Shown one piece after another: positions 1 through 9,055 of a DNA stretch of 9,969 nt. The stretch spans positions 1 through 9,969 of the forward strand of contig DQOT01000083.1 of the NCBI GenBank assembly GCA_015658495.1, read 5' to 3'. The position numbers and the translations under genes are program-made. Positions within the stretch are counted from its first letter, which is position 1. Every line of letters starts with the position of its first letter. This DNA comes from Fidelibacterota bacterium (GTDB taxonomy: Bacteria; Fidelibacterota; Marinisomatia; Marinisomatales; UBA1611). The notes under the pieces were generated by a model. The model was given only the letters and a program-made list of their open reading frames with translations, had not been told where the DNA came from and did no database searches.

Positions 1-311
1 TAAACCTTTCCCAAAACCCATTGCCGGCGTAAAAACAATACACCGGTTAAGGGAATCGTTAAAGCGTAAAATGATGCAAATGCGTAGGGTAAACCATCTG
101 TAAATATTTTCCCGGGATGCCCCACAAAGGTCCAGCCACTGAAACTTGTAGCGGTAGCTGCCAAGACAAAAACCCACACACCAATGGATCTACCGGCAAG
201 AAAGTAATCAGTAGATGTTTTTGCTGATCGGGCGCCCTTAATTCCCCAGAATAAACAATAAGCCCAGTAGATCCCGACAAACGCAATGAGCCAAAAGAGT
301 TTTTCGTCCAT
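1..311 (-). CDS. Sodium:solute symporter family protein (SSS), N-terminal part only
   Basis: This is an integral membrane transporter of the solute:sodium symporter family, which couples substrate uptake to the sodium gradient. The gene starts at ATG 309-311 and runs off the window edge, so only the first 103 codons are visible. The visible part shows a hydrophobic helix at about residues 5-23, the family hallmark DYFLAGR at 35-41, a second helix at about 44-62 ending in FSGW (57-60), and a third at about 76-96. Full-length members have roughly 450-600 residues and 11-14 helices. The start lies 19 bases after the stop of the upstream hydroxylase gene, so co-transcription is likely. No good Shine-Dalgarno sequence precedes it; the spacer is two near-identical copies of AATAGAAAAA. 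The substrate (sugar, proline, acetate or other) cannot be told from this fragment. Confidence 0.85.
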   Translation of the reverse strand, partial: MDEKLFWLIAFVGIYWAYCLFWGIKGARSAKTSTDYFLAGRSIGVWVFVLAATATSFSGWTFVGHPGKIFTDGLPYAFASFYALTIPLTGVLFLRRQWVLGKV

Positions 312-330
312 TATTTTTCTATTTGTTTTT

Positions 331-1170
331 CTATTCGTTGAATTTTGATCCCGCCGGAGAACGGTAATCCTGAAATGGAATCATGAGTAAATTCTTAATA
401 TCAGAATGTTCTGATCGATCCATGTGGGTATCGATGCCATAATTCAGGTCTTCCATTTCCATTTGGGTGGAGGTGCTGAAAACATGATCCCAGATCGAGA
501 AAATATTTCCGTAATTGGCGTCAGTTTGGGGAAGCACATAATGATGATGTATTTTATGAAAATGGGGTGTGACAAAAATCCAGGATAAGGGCTCATCCAG
601 TATTTTTGGAAACTGAATGTTGGCATGGGTCAGCGCTGCGAAAAAGGCTGAAATAGTTTGATATAGCATGACCAATCCAAAGGAAGCACCCGTAACCAAT
701 ACGGCAAGCGTTGTAAATAAGAGCCGGAGTATATTTTCCCCAGGATGATGCCGGAGTCCGCTGGTAACATCAATGTTAGGATCTGTGTGGTGGATCAAAT
801 GAAACATCCACATCCATTTCACTTGATGCTCCAGCCAATGGATCAGCCAAGCACCAATGAGATCCAAAAGCGTCAATCCAAGAATCACATAAAGCCAAAG
901 CGGTACGTTCACCCAATTCAATAAGCCTGAATGATTGTTTTGGCTAAATTCCACTGCAGCAACAATCAGGGATGCACCAATTAGGTTTACAATTAAAGTA
1001 ATGAGGGTAAAAGTAAGATTAATCCCTGCATGGCGAATTTTTTTATAATCCATTCGAAAAAGCGGAACGATGGCTTCCAGAGAAAGAAACAGGGCAAGCC
1101 CGCTTACAAGAAAGACGGATCTCGTGGAAGAGGGGACCGTTTCAAAAAATGTTAAAAGTTCCTGAATCAC
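331..1170 (-). CDS. Fatty acid hydroxylase / sterol desaturase family membrane protein
   Basis: This is a membrane-bound non-haem di-iron oxygenase of the FA_hydroxylase (sterol desaturase) superfamily, 279 residues. The histidine clusters that bind the metals are all visible: HWLEH (111-115), HLIHH (124-128), RHHP (140-143), H182 and HFHKIHHH (203-210), followed by a conserved NYG (219-221). Hydrophobic segments lie at about 17-37, 52-74, 88-110 and 150-178. The start is GTG at 1168-1170; an in-frame TAA lies 12 bases upstream and no earlier start exists in frame, so GTG is the best choice although no clear ribosome-binding site is seen. It follows argF after a 126-base gap and precedes a sodium symporter. 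Family members hydroxylate or desaturate fatty acids, sterols, carotenoids or alkyl lipids. The actual substrate here is unknown. Confidence 0.88.
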   Translation of the reverse strand: MIQELLTFFETVPSSTRSVFLVSGLALFLSLEAIVPLFRMDYKKIRHAGINLTFTLITLIVNLIGASLIVAAVEFSQNNHSGLLNWVNVPLWLYVILGLTLLDLIGAWLIHWLEHQVKWMWMFHLIHHTDPNIDVTSGLRHHPGENILRLLFTTLAVLVTGASFGLVMLYQTISAFFAALTHANIQFPKILDEPLSWIFVTPHFHKIHHHYVLPQTDANYGNIFSIWDHVFSTSTQMEMEDLNYGIDTHMDRSEHSDIKNLLMIPFQDYRSPAGSKFNE

Positions 1171-1296
1171 AAACGGATTTTAATGAAAGAGCAGGAAAAA
1201 ATAGAATGGATTATTAGTAAATCGTAAATATGTAATTATGTAATTAAAAACCGAACATGGGTTGATTAAGATAATTACGTTTTAGGTTTTAAATAA
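1171..1296. other. AT-rich intergenic gap between argF and the hydroxylase gene
   Basis: This 126-base non-coding stretch is very AT-rich and has short internal repeats, such as ATAATTACG twice near 1271-1300 and GTAATTATGTAATTA near 1231-1245. It is wide enough to hold a promoter for the hydroxylase-symporter pair, but I see no convincing -35/-10 pair. The only hairpin is a 4-bp AACC/GGTT stem followed by T residues on the minus strand, too weak to call a terminator. Confidence 0.4.
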
Positions 1297-3664
<2,368 letters not shown>

Positions 3665-3668
<4 letters not shown>

Positions 3669-4210
3669 GGAATCTCCAGCACGGTAATGGTGTCATTGGT
3701 GTAAATGCAAAGGTCAGCTGCAATTTTGAGTGATTTTTCCACAACTTGTTTTGCAGAATATTTTGTGGATTGCAAAAATGCAGTTGCGGCAGAATGAGCA
3801 AACCCACCTCCAGACCCGATTGAAATAACCGGTCCATCCGGTTCAATTACATTCCCGTCACCGGCAATAATGAAACTGTGTTTTTTATCCATGACAACCA
3901 GCATGGCATCGAGATGACGCAGTATTTTATCCGTTCGCCATTCTTTCGCCAATTCTACGATAGCCCGTTTCATATCTCCTTCGTATTGCTCCAGTTTTTG
4001 TTCAAACTTTTCAAAAAGAGTGAGCGCATCAGCAGCGGCACCGGCGAATCCGCCAAGCACACCGCCTTTTACCGTATCGAATTCACGCACTTTAACTGCT
4101 TTTTGTTTAATAGCCATATCACCAAATGTGACTTGTCCATCACCGCCCATGGCTACTTTTCGTTTATGTCGAACACCGATAATGGTGGTTGATCTAATAT
4201 CTATTTTCAT
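3665..4210 (-). CDS. hslV: ATP-dependent protease proteolytic subunit HslV (ClpQ)
   Basis: HslV is the proteasome-beta-like threonine peptidase that forms the double hexamer of the HslVU protease. The product has 181 residues. Thr-Thr at residues 8-9 followed by IIGV, and GGDGQVTFG at about 22-30, match the family. The active-site threonine must become N-terminal, so this protein needs to lose a seven-residue leader (MKIDIRS); many homologues lose only the initiator Met, whereas some others also have a short leader. Glycine-rich SIGSGGGFA and the later DLCIYTND segment are also typical. The gene overlaps hslU by ATGA. Its ATG (4208-4210) lies only ten bases after a strong hairpin, with just a weak GGA as ribosome-binding site, so expression from the upstream genes could be damped at this point. 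Confidence 0.96.
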
Positions 4211-4220
4211 ATTTTATCCA

Positions 4221-4265
4221 AAAAATTCCTATATCCTGAGTTCAGCGAAGGATATAGGAATTTTT
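4221..4265. terminator. Perfect 17-bp hairpin with A/T-rich flanks just upstream of hslV
   Basis: Positions 4221-4237 and 4249-4265 are exact reverse complements (AAAAATTCCTATATCCT against its complement), closing an 11-base loop, GAGTTCAGCGA. The A-run on one side and T-run on the other give it the form of a bidirectional intrinsic terminator. The loop plus its closing bases is one copy of the 14-bp repeat that also bounds the other end of the GIY-YIG element. It sits ten bases upstream of the hslV ATG, so on the minus strand it could end transcription from hflKC, attenuate hslVU, or merely be the folded end of the inserted element. Confidence 0.7.
4237..4250 (+). repeat. Terminal inverted repeat, hslV side
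   Basis: The 14 bases TGAGTTCAGCGAAG are an exact reverse complement of 4577-4590. Here the repeat is the loop and the top of a 17-bp hairpin. Confidence 0.85.
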
Positions 4266-4308
4266 AATTTAATTTTTTCTTCCAATATGCAATTAATAAC
4301 TCAGACAA

Positions 4309-4587
4309 TTAATCATAATCACCATTTATCAAAGCTTCCTTATTCTCTTGGTGCCATCCCTTGACTTGCTTTTCAAATGATATGGTATCCATTATTTCTG
4401 CCTCATCTGAGCAAAATACTAATTTTACAGATCGTCTCGAGTGAGTGTAACCTTTCGTTATTCCTTCATTGTGTTCTATTAATCGCCTTTCCGGATCATT
4501 GGTGACACCTGTATAATAGAAGCCATCTGAACATTCTAGAATATAGAAATGACCTGTTCTTATTTTTTGTGGGACACTTCGCTGAAC
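4309..4587 (-). pseudogene. GIY-YIG nuclease domain frame without a standard start codon
   Basis: The frame is open for 92 codons from just after the TGA at 4588-4590 to TAA at 4309-4311. It encodes a compact GIY-YIG single-domain nuclease: FYIL (14-17), YYTG (24-27), the probable catalytic arginine in ERRLIEH (R35), and FEKQVKGW with metal-binding glutamate E72. Homologues of this kind are typically 80-110 residues. No ATG, GTG or TTG occurs in frame before the domain; the only near-start is ATA at 4561-4563. After the stop the same frame continues for 14 codons (LSELLIAYWKKKLN) and stops exactly at the edge of the hairpin, so the TAA may be a recent nonsense change. The catalytic core looks intact, so the alternative is a functional gene with a non-standard start. 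The first four codons come from the terminal repeat itself. Confidence 0.6.
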
Positions 4588-4590
4588 TCA
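4577..4590 (-). repeat. Terminal inverted repeat, hflC side
   Basis: Read on the minus strand, this is TGAGTTCAGCGAAG, identical to the copy at 4237-4250. Its TGA is the in-frame stop that opens the nuclease frame, and the remaining bases are translated as VQRS. The immediate flanks pair only weakly (CAC with GTG), unlike the long stem on the other copy. Confidence 0.85.
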
Positions 4591-4607
4591 ATGTGATGGT
4601 TGATTTT

Positions 4608-5453
4608 TTACTGCGTTAAAATCTTAAACAATTTTGAATCCCCGGGTAAAACCAAAGTGGTTTTTTTATCAATCACTTTCTCATAGGTTTCCAGTGTTCG
4701 TAAAAACTCATAAAACTCCGGATCTTTGGAAAAAGATGATGCATAAATATCCAAAGCTTCTGCTTCACCTTCACCACGGATTATCTGGGCTTTTTTATAG
4801 GCTTCTGCCAGGATGATTGTTTTGTCTCTATCCGTAGCGGCCCGGATCTTCTGGGCTTCTTCTTCTCCCTCGGACCGGAATTTGTTTGCTTGGCGTTCCC
4901 GTTCCGCTTCCATGCGAGCATAGATCGATGCTTCATTTTCCCTGGGGAGATCCACGCGACGAATCCGCACGTCAATCACTTCAATTCCGTATTTACTCGT
5001 TTCTTCATTACTGGCTTTGGTGACCGTCTCCATAATGAATTCACGGGTTTCTGTGATTATCTCAACCATATCATGGTTTCCCAATTCCTGCCGAAGTTCA
5101 GAATAAACAATATCATCCAATCGTGTTTTGGCAGTTGGGACGGCCCTCACAGTTTGCAGGAATAGCAACGGATCCACGATCCGCCAGCGAACATAATTAT
5201 CAATAATAAGTGATTTTTTATCCCGACTCAATATTTCTTCCGGTGGTACATCATATTCCAATAATCGTTTCTCAAAAGAATTTGAGACCTGAATAGGTGC
5301 AGGAAGTTTGAAATTTAAACCAGGATCCTTAATCGTGCGAACCGGTTTCCCGAATTGAAGAATAACAATTTGTTTTGTCTCATCCACCACAATGATGGTT
5401 GAGTATAAAAATAATACAGCGAGCCCAAAAAGTGCTATAGATATTCGTTTCAT
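4608..5453 (-). CDS. hflC: SPFH-domain membrane protein HflC, FtsH modulator
   Basis: HflC pairs with HflK in a membrane complex that surrounds and modulates the FtsH protease. The 281-residue product has one N-terminal membrane helix (about 5-23), then an SPFH/band-7 domain beginning at VVDETKQ and containing the characteristic IDVRIRRVDLP (about 160-170). A long charged helical stretch, with RMEAERERQA and FRSEGEEEAQ and predicted coiled coil, covers about 175-235. It ends with the DPEFYEFLRTLETYEK segment (about 244-259) typical of HflC rather than HflK. It is somewhat shorter than the roughly 334-residue E. coli protein. The ATG overlaps the hflK stop as TAATG, so the pair is coupled. Seventeen bases after its stop begins the GIY-YIG element. 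FtsH itself is not in this window. Confidence 0.92.
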   Translation of the reverse strand: MKRISIALFGLAVLFLYSTIIVVDETKQIVILQFGKPVRTIKDPGLNFKLPAPIQVSNSFEKRLLEYDVPPEEILSRDKKSLIIDNYVRWRIVDPLLFLQTVRAVPTAKTRLDDIVYSELRQELGNHDMVEIITETREFIMETVTKASNEETSKYGIEVIDVRIRRVDLPRENEASIYARMEAERERQANKFRSEGEEEAQKIRAATDRDKTIILAEAYKKAQIIRGEGEAEALDIYASSFSKDPEFYEFLRTLETYEKVIDKKTTLVLPGDSKLFKILTQ

Positions 5454-6421
5454 TATTTTTGCCCTCCTTTTCCAGGATTCAAATTCAACAGGTTTAACAT
5501 ATTTCCACTATTCTTGTCCGGGATAATTATCTTTTCAATATTGGGTAAAACCCTTTCCATGGTTTCTAAATACAATCGTTTTTGAGTGATACTTTTCGCT
5601 TTTCTGTATTCTTTCAATATGGTTGTGAATTTTGCAGCATCACCTTCTGACCGTTTAATTCGAGCTTGTTTAAAACCTTCTGCGTCACGGATCATGGCTT
5701 CTGCTTCACCACGGGCTTTAGGAATTACATTATTCCGGTAGCCTTCTGCCTGGTTCACCATCCGATTCTTATCTTCTTTTGCCGAGGCCACGTCTTTAAA
5801 CGCGCCAATCACTTCTTTCGGTGGCGACACGTCTTGCAACTGCACTGCCACCACATGCATTCCCGAATCATATTTATCCAGGATCAACTGCAATTGTATT
5901 TTAGTTTCTTCCTGAATCTTGAATTTTCCAGTCGTCAATGTTTCATCAATCTTGTTCCGGCCCACCACGGTGCGAAGGCTCGCTTCTGCTGCTGTCCGAA
6001 CAGTCAATTCCGGTTCCACAATTCTGAATAGGTATTTCACCGGATCTTTGATCTTGTACTGGACGATCATTTCAGCATCCACTATGTTTTCATCACCTGT
6101 AAGCATGAGGCTTTCTTTTTCCACGCTGCGGTATTGTCCATTCCGAAGGGTGCGAAAACCAATTTCGATCCGTTTCACTTCTGTAACAGCAGGTGTATTA
6201 ACCTGTTCGATTGGATAGGGGAAATGATAATTCAACCCCGATTGTGCCACCCGGGTGAATTCCCCAAAGGTTCGCACAACCCCAACTTCATCCGGACCCA
6301 CCATGTACACGCCAGTGAATAACCAGAGTGCCAATGCTGCTCCCAAAAGTGGAAGTAATCTAAAATTAAAGTCAGGAATCCGTATTTCTTGATCCCCAAC
6401 CATTACACGTCGATACGCCAT
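5453..6421 (-). CDS. hflK: SPFH-domain membrane protein HflK, FtsH modulator
   Basis: HflK is the larger partner of HflC and forms with it the periplasm-facing cage around FtsH. The 322-residue protein has a short cytoplasmic lead, one membrane helix (about 22-41), and an SPFH domain starting with VGPDEVGVV and including the HflK hallmark LTGDENIVD (107-115). A charged alanine/glutamate-rich helix (about 208-270) follows, then YLETMERVLPNIEK near 284-297. E. coli HflK has about 419 residues because of Gly/Pro-rich tails; this protein lacks those extensions. The ATG (6419-6421) is preceded by a strong AAAGGAG. It starts 25 bases after rpoN, the widest gap between genes in the kdsA-hflC run, so initiation here is independent rather than coupled. 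Confidence 0.92.
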   Translation of the reverse strand: MAYRRVMVGDQEIRIPDFNFRLLPLLGAALALWLFTGVYMVGPDEVGVVRTFGEFTRVAQSGLNYHFPYPIEQVNTPAVTEVKRIEIGFRTLRNGQYRSVEKESLMLTGDENIVDAEMIVQYKIKDPVKYLFRIVEPELTVRTAAEASLRTVVGRNKIDETLTTGKFKIQEETKIQLQLILDKYDSGMHVVAVQLQDVSPPKEVIGAFKDVASAKEDKNRMVNQAEGYRNNVIPKARGEAEAMIRDAEGFKQARIKRSEGDAAKFTTILKEYRKAKSITQKRLYLETMERVLPNIEKIIIPDKNSGNMLNLLNLNPGKGGQK

Positions 6422-6426
6422 GTTAA

Positions 6427-6433
6427 CTCCTTT
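6427..6433 (-). promoter_or_regulatory. Strong ribosome-binding site of hflK
   Basis: The minus strand reads AAAGGAG followed by TTAAC and the ATG at 6421. It is the clearest Shine-Dalgarno match in the window and supports the chosen hflK start. Confidence 0.75.
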
Positions 6434-6446
6434 GTTTTGTTAATAA

Positions 6447-7790
6447 CTAAATCTCTTTTCTTAATCTTGCCACAGGATATCCCATTTGGTCCCGATATTT
6501 CGTAATCGTTCGCCGTGCCATGGTGTAGCCTTCCTTGGCTAATTCTACGACCAGAACATCATCGTTCAAAGGTTTATGCTTGTCTTCAGCGATGATAATC
6601 TTTTCTAAAGCCCGTTTGATTATAAATGTTCCCAAAACACGGCCGTCACTCAATTCAATGGAATCAGTGAAATAGTGCTTCAGTTCAAAAATACCGAATG
6701 GTGTATCAACGAATTTTCCCCGGGTGGAGCGACTGATGGTGGAAATATCCATCTTGATTTTATCCGCCACATCCTGGAGTTTCAACGGGCGAAGAAAATC
6801 CATATCCCCCGCAAACCATTCCGGCTGGAATACAATGATGGATCGCATGACATTTACCATGGTGATCCTTCGCTGATGAACTGCTTCGATAAACCAATTT
6901 GCTGAATCCATTTTTTTTTTGATGAATTTTCTTGCCTCGTTATTGAAACTGCCGTTCTCTAGCTGATCTTCGTAGGACTGACTGATCCGCAATTCCGGAA
7001 GCCCGCCATCGTTGGTTGTAATGACCCAATCCTCGCCATCTTCCCGAACGATTACATCTGGAATCACGGTCTGGAACTTATCACTGTATCCTTCACCGGG
7101 CCGTGGATTCAAATGAGAAATATGCTCAACTGCATCGTGCAGTTCTTCTTCTGTACAAGTCAATCTATCGCGAATCTTTTCATACCGCTTGTGCATAAAA
7201 TCATCAAAACACGTGTGGACGATTCTATGGGATAATGATTGTTCTTCATTTTCTAACTGAATCATGAGACATTCTTCTAAATCCCGGGATCCAATTCCCT
7301 TCGGCTCCATTCGTTGGATCTTATGAAGAATCGGTGCGATTTCTTCTTCCAGTAATTCATACCGATCAGCGATCAGGATCAAATCCGTATCCAAATAACC
7401 GCGCTCATTTGTATTCCACAAGATTTCTTCAGCAATCTCTCGCTCATGTTCATTCATTTTTGTATCCTGAAGTTGGTCAATCATATCTTCGATCAAGGTA
7501 TGCCGGTCCGGGAATGGCATGTCCTTTTTTTTCTCAGAAAAGTAATAGGTGGACTCATCGCTGTACATATCTTCCAAGGATACATCCAAATCATCAATCG
7601 CCGTTTCTTCCTCAAGTTCCTCCTGCGATTCTTCTGGCTCAACCTGTTCTAAAAGTGGGTTTTGTTCCAATTCTGCCAGAATTGCCTGTTCAAGATTCAC
7701 TGTATTCAGTTGCAGTAACCGCGCTTGCAAAACCAGCCTTGGTGCCAGTTTCTGCCTTTGGGTTTGGATCTGTTTTAAGGATGTTGCCAT
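6447..7790 (-). CDS. rpoN: RNA polymerase sigma-54 factor RpoN
   Basis: RpoN directs RNA polymerase to -24/-12 promoters that need an AAA+ enhancer-binding activator. The 447-residue product shows the full layout. Region I (about 1-50) is rich in Gln and Leu, with the ELEQNPLLE motif at 40-48. Region II is acidic and variable (about 51-90). The core-binding domain spans about 95-300, with a helix-turn-helix at about 337-358 (VADKIKMDISTISRSTRGKF). The RpoN box ARRTITKYR (425-433), which reads the -24 element, lies near the C-terminus. The length is close to the usual 430-500. Its ATG shares one base with the lptB stop (TGATG), so it is coupled to LPS-export genes, an arrangement also known in Proteobacteria. 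No activator gene is seen nearby. The gene appears intact. Confidence 0.96.
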   Translation of the reverse strand: MATSLKQIQTQRQKLAPRLVLQARLLQLNTVNLEQAILAELEQNPLLEQVEPEESQEELEEETAIDDLDVSLEDMYSDESTYYFSEKKKDMPFPDRHTLIEDMIDQLQDTKMNEHEREIAEEILWNTNERGYLDTDLILIADRYELLEEEIAPILHKIQRMEPKGIGSRDLEECLMIQLENEEQSLSHRIVHTCFDDFMHKRYEKIRDRLTCTEEELHDAVEHISHLNPRPGEGYSDKFQTVIPDVIVREDGEDWVITTNDGGLPELRISQSYEDQLENGSFNNEARKFIKKKMDSANWFIEAVHQRRITMVNVMRSIIVFQPEWFAGDMDFLRPLKLQDVADKIKMDISTISRSTRGKFVDTPFGIFELKHYFTDSIELSDGRVLGTFIIKRALEKIIIAEDKHKPLNDDVLVVELAKEGYTMARRTITKYRDQMGYPVARLRKEI

Positions 7791-8530
7791 CAGTCGAGCT
7801 TGAATTTTTCACCGAGATAGAGCCGCCGAGCCTCTTCATCATTAGCCAGGAATTCTGATGTGCCGGATTTCAAAATTTGCCCGTCAAATAATAAATAAGA
7901 CCGGTTAGTAATGGACAAGGTTTCGCGAACATTGTGGTCAGTAATTAATACACCAATCTCTTTTTCTTTTAGTTCACGAACGATGCCCTGTATATCTTCC
8001 ACTGCAATTGGATCCACCCCTGCAAAAGGTTCATCCAATAAAATGAAGTCCGGATCCATGCACAGGCTTCGGGCAATCTCCACCCGGCGGCGTTCGCCGC
8101 CTGATAAAGTATTTCCAATACTTTTTGCTAAATGAGATACAGACAGATCTTCCAATAAACGGTCTTTCTTCTCTTTTTGGTCTTTTTTAGAAAGGCCATC
8201 AATCATTTCTAAAACCAGCAATAAATTGTCTTCTACGGATAGCTTTCCAAATATGGATGGTTCTTGTGCTAAATAACTAATTCCTTTCCGTGCCCGCTTA
8301 TACATGGCGGCTTGGGTTATATCTGATTCATCCAGAAATACATGCCCCCGGGTGGGTTTGATCATGCCCGTTATCATATAGAAAGTTGTGGTTTTTCCTG
8401 CGCCATTAGGCCCCAAAAGTCCAACGATCTCGCCACGATCTACAGACACATCCACATCCCGAACTACCATCCGTTTGCCGTACCGCTTATTCAGCCCTTT
8501 TGCGCTTAATGTATCGTGGCGGGTTCTCAT
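7790..8530 (-). CDS. lptB: LPS export ABC transporter ATPase LptB
   Basis: LptB is the cytoplasmic ATPase of the LptB2FGC complex, which pulls LPS from the inner membrane into the periplasmic bridge. With the chosen start the protein has 246 residues, standard for the family. Motifs are Walker A GPNGAGKT (40-47), Q-loop glutamine Q89 in YLAQE, ABC signature LSGGE (142-146), Walker B ILLDEP (163-168) with catalytic E167, and the switch histidine H199 in ITDHNVRET. The frame is open to an earlier ATG at 8575, but I chose the ATG at 8528-8530: it overlaps the lptC stop as ATGA, a purine-rich GAGAGA run lies just upstream, and homologues start here. The DHNVRET wording separates LptB from generic amino-acid ABC ATPases. 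The permeases LptF and LptG are not in the window. Confidence 0.96.
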   Translation of the reverse strand: MRTRHDTLSAKGLNKRYGKRMVVRDVDVSVDRGEIVGLLGPNGAGKTTTFYMITGMIKPTRGHVFLDESDITQAAMYKRARKGISYLAQEPSIFGKLSVEDNLLLVLEMIDGLSKKDQKEKKDRLLEDLSVSHLAKSIGNTLSGGERRRVEIARSLCMDPDFILLDEPFAGVDPIAVEDIQGIVRELKEKEIGVLITDHNVRETLSITNRSYLLFDGQILKSGTSEFLANDEEARRLYLGEKFKLD

Positions 8531-9051
8531 TTCATCTCTCTCCCCGTTACACCAGAGGGGCTTAATATTTTCCAATTTTTCATATCGGAATCCGATTCAA
8601 ATCCAACACCATACAACGTATCTTCTTCCAAGGTAGTTATCATAATATTATCTTTGGTATGAAGCTTTTCATCTTTGGAATTCCATGTCAAGGTTTCAGA
8701 ATAAAGGGTGATACCACTATCGGACACAGCCACCACATTCCCAATGGCTTTCATATCGTTGGATGCCTGGTCCACTTCCGCTTTTTTGGATGTGAGCACC
8801 GAAGTATGTTGTTCCTTATCATCAAAAAAATCTACGGTGACATTGCTATCCAACAGGACAAACTCTTTCTCATTATATTTTTCAAGATGGCCAGAACGAA
8901 CTTTAGCGCGCATTAATCCTTCATTAGTTAAAATGATGGTGACACCCCAACTTTCCTGGTCCGGTAACCCTTCACGTGAAGGCATATCCGGTACTGTCTC
9001 TCGGGCACACGATGATAAAAGGATCAGCGATATATATAATAAGAATCGCAT
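8527..9051 (-). CDS. lptC: LptC-like LPS transport protein with lipoprotein signal peptide
   Basis: LptC receives LPS from LptB2FG and passes it to LptA in the periplasm. The 174-residue product begins with a short hydrophobic segment ending in LLSSC (11-15), a lipobox, so the mature protein is probably lipid-anchored at Cys15 instead of held by the transmembrane helix of E. coli LptC. The remainder is rich in alternating beta strands, with segments such as VTVDFFDD, KKAEVDQ, KAIGNVVAVS and GITLYSETLTWNSKDEKLHT, typical of the LptC/LptA beta-jellyroll. Its place between kdsC and lptB supports the call. It starts four bases after the kdsC stop without a clear ribosome-binding site. It lacks a second jellyroll, so it is not a visible LptC-LptA fusion. 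The sequence is diverged, and the identification rests partly on context. Confidence 0.86.
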   Translation of the reverse strand: MRFLLYISLILLSSCARETVPDMPSREGLPDQESWGVTIILTNEGLMRAKVRSGHLEKYNEKEFVLLDSNVTVDFFDDKEQHTSVLTSKKAEVDQASNDMKAIGNVVAVSDSGITLYSETLTWNSKDEKLHTKDNIMITTLEEDTLYGVGFESDSDMKNWKILSPSGVTGREMK

Positions 9052-9055
9052 GGGT

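Larger units (their letters stand above)
4221..4590 (-). mobile_element. Small GIY-YIG nuclease element bounded by 14-bp inverted repeats
   Basis: The unit has exact inverted copies of TGAGTTCAGCGAAG at its two ends (4237-4250 on the plus strand and 4577-4590 on the minus strand). Between them is only one reading frame, for a GIY-YIG nuclease domain. The 4237 copy is extended by a 17-bp palindromic stem, 4221-4265. The 4577 copy has only short CAC/GTG complementary flanks. The unit starts 17 bases after the hflC stop and ends ten bases before the hslV start, so removing it would leave a 27-base operon gap. No target-site duplication is evident. Small GIY-YIG genes beside similar 'TGAG...CGAAG' palindromes are, from memory, common in Bacteroidota-type and environmental genomes. 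Movement by the nuclease is inference, and transposase genes are absent. Confidence 0.6.

Noticed and set aside
59..286. Minus-strand 75-codon frame at the window start
   Set aside because: It overlaps the sodium symporter in a different frame; the symporter frame has clear family motifs and membrane helices.
1235..1265. AACC/GGTT mini-hairpin with T-run after argF
   Set aside because: The stem is only four base pairs and low in stability, which is not enough for a terminator call.
4266..4308. Possible promoter for hslVU between the nuclease stop and the hairpin
   Set aside because: TTGTCT with a TATTGG-like box is a poor match, and any transcript would immediately meet the hairpin.
4211..4600. 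Target-site duplication flanking the GIY-YIG unit
   Set aside because: The outer flanks (attttatcca and atgtgatggt) share no convincing direct repeat.
7334..7858. Plus-strand open frame of 174 codons opposite rpoN and the end of lptB
   Set aside because: It spans the junction of two well-supported genes on the other strand and resembles no family.
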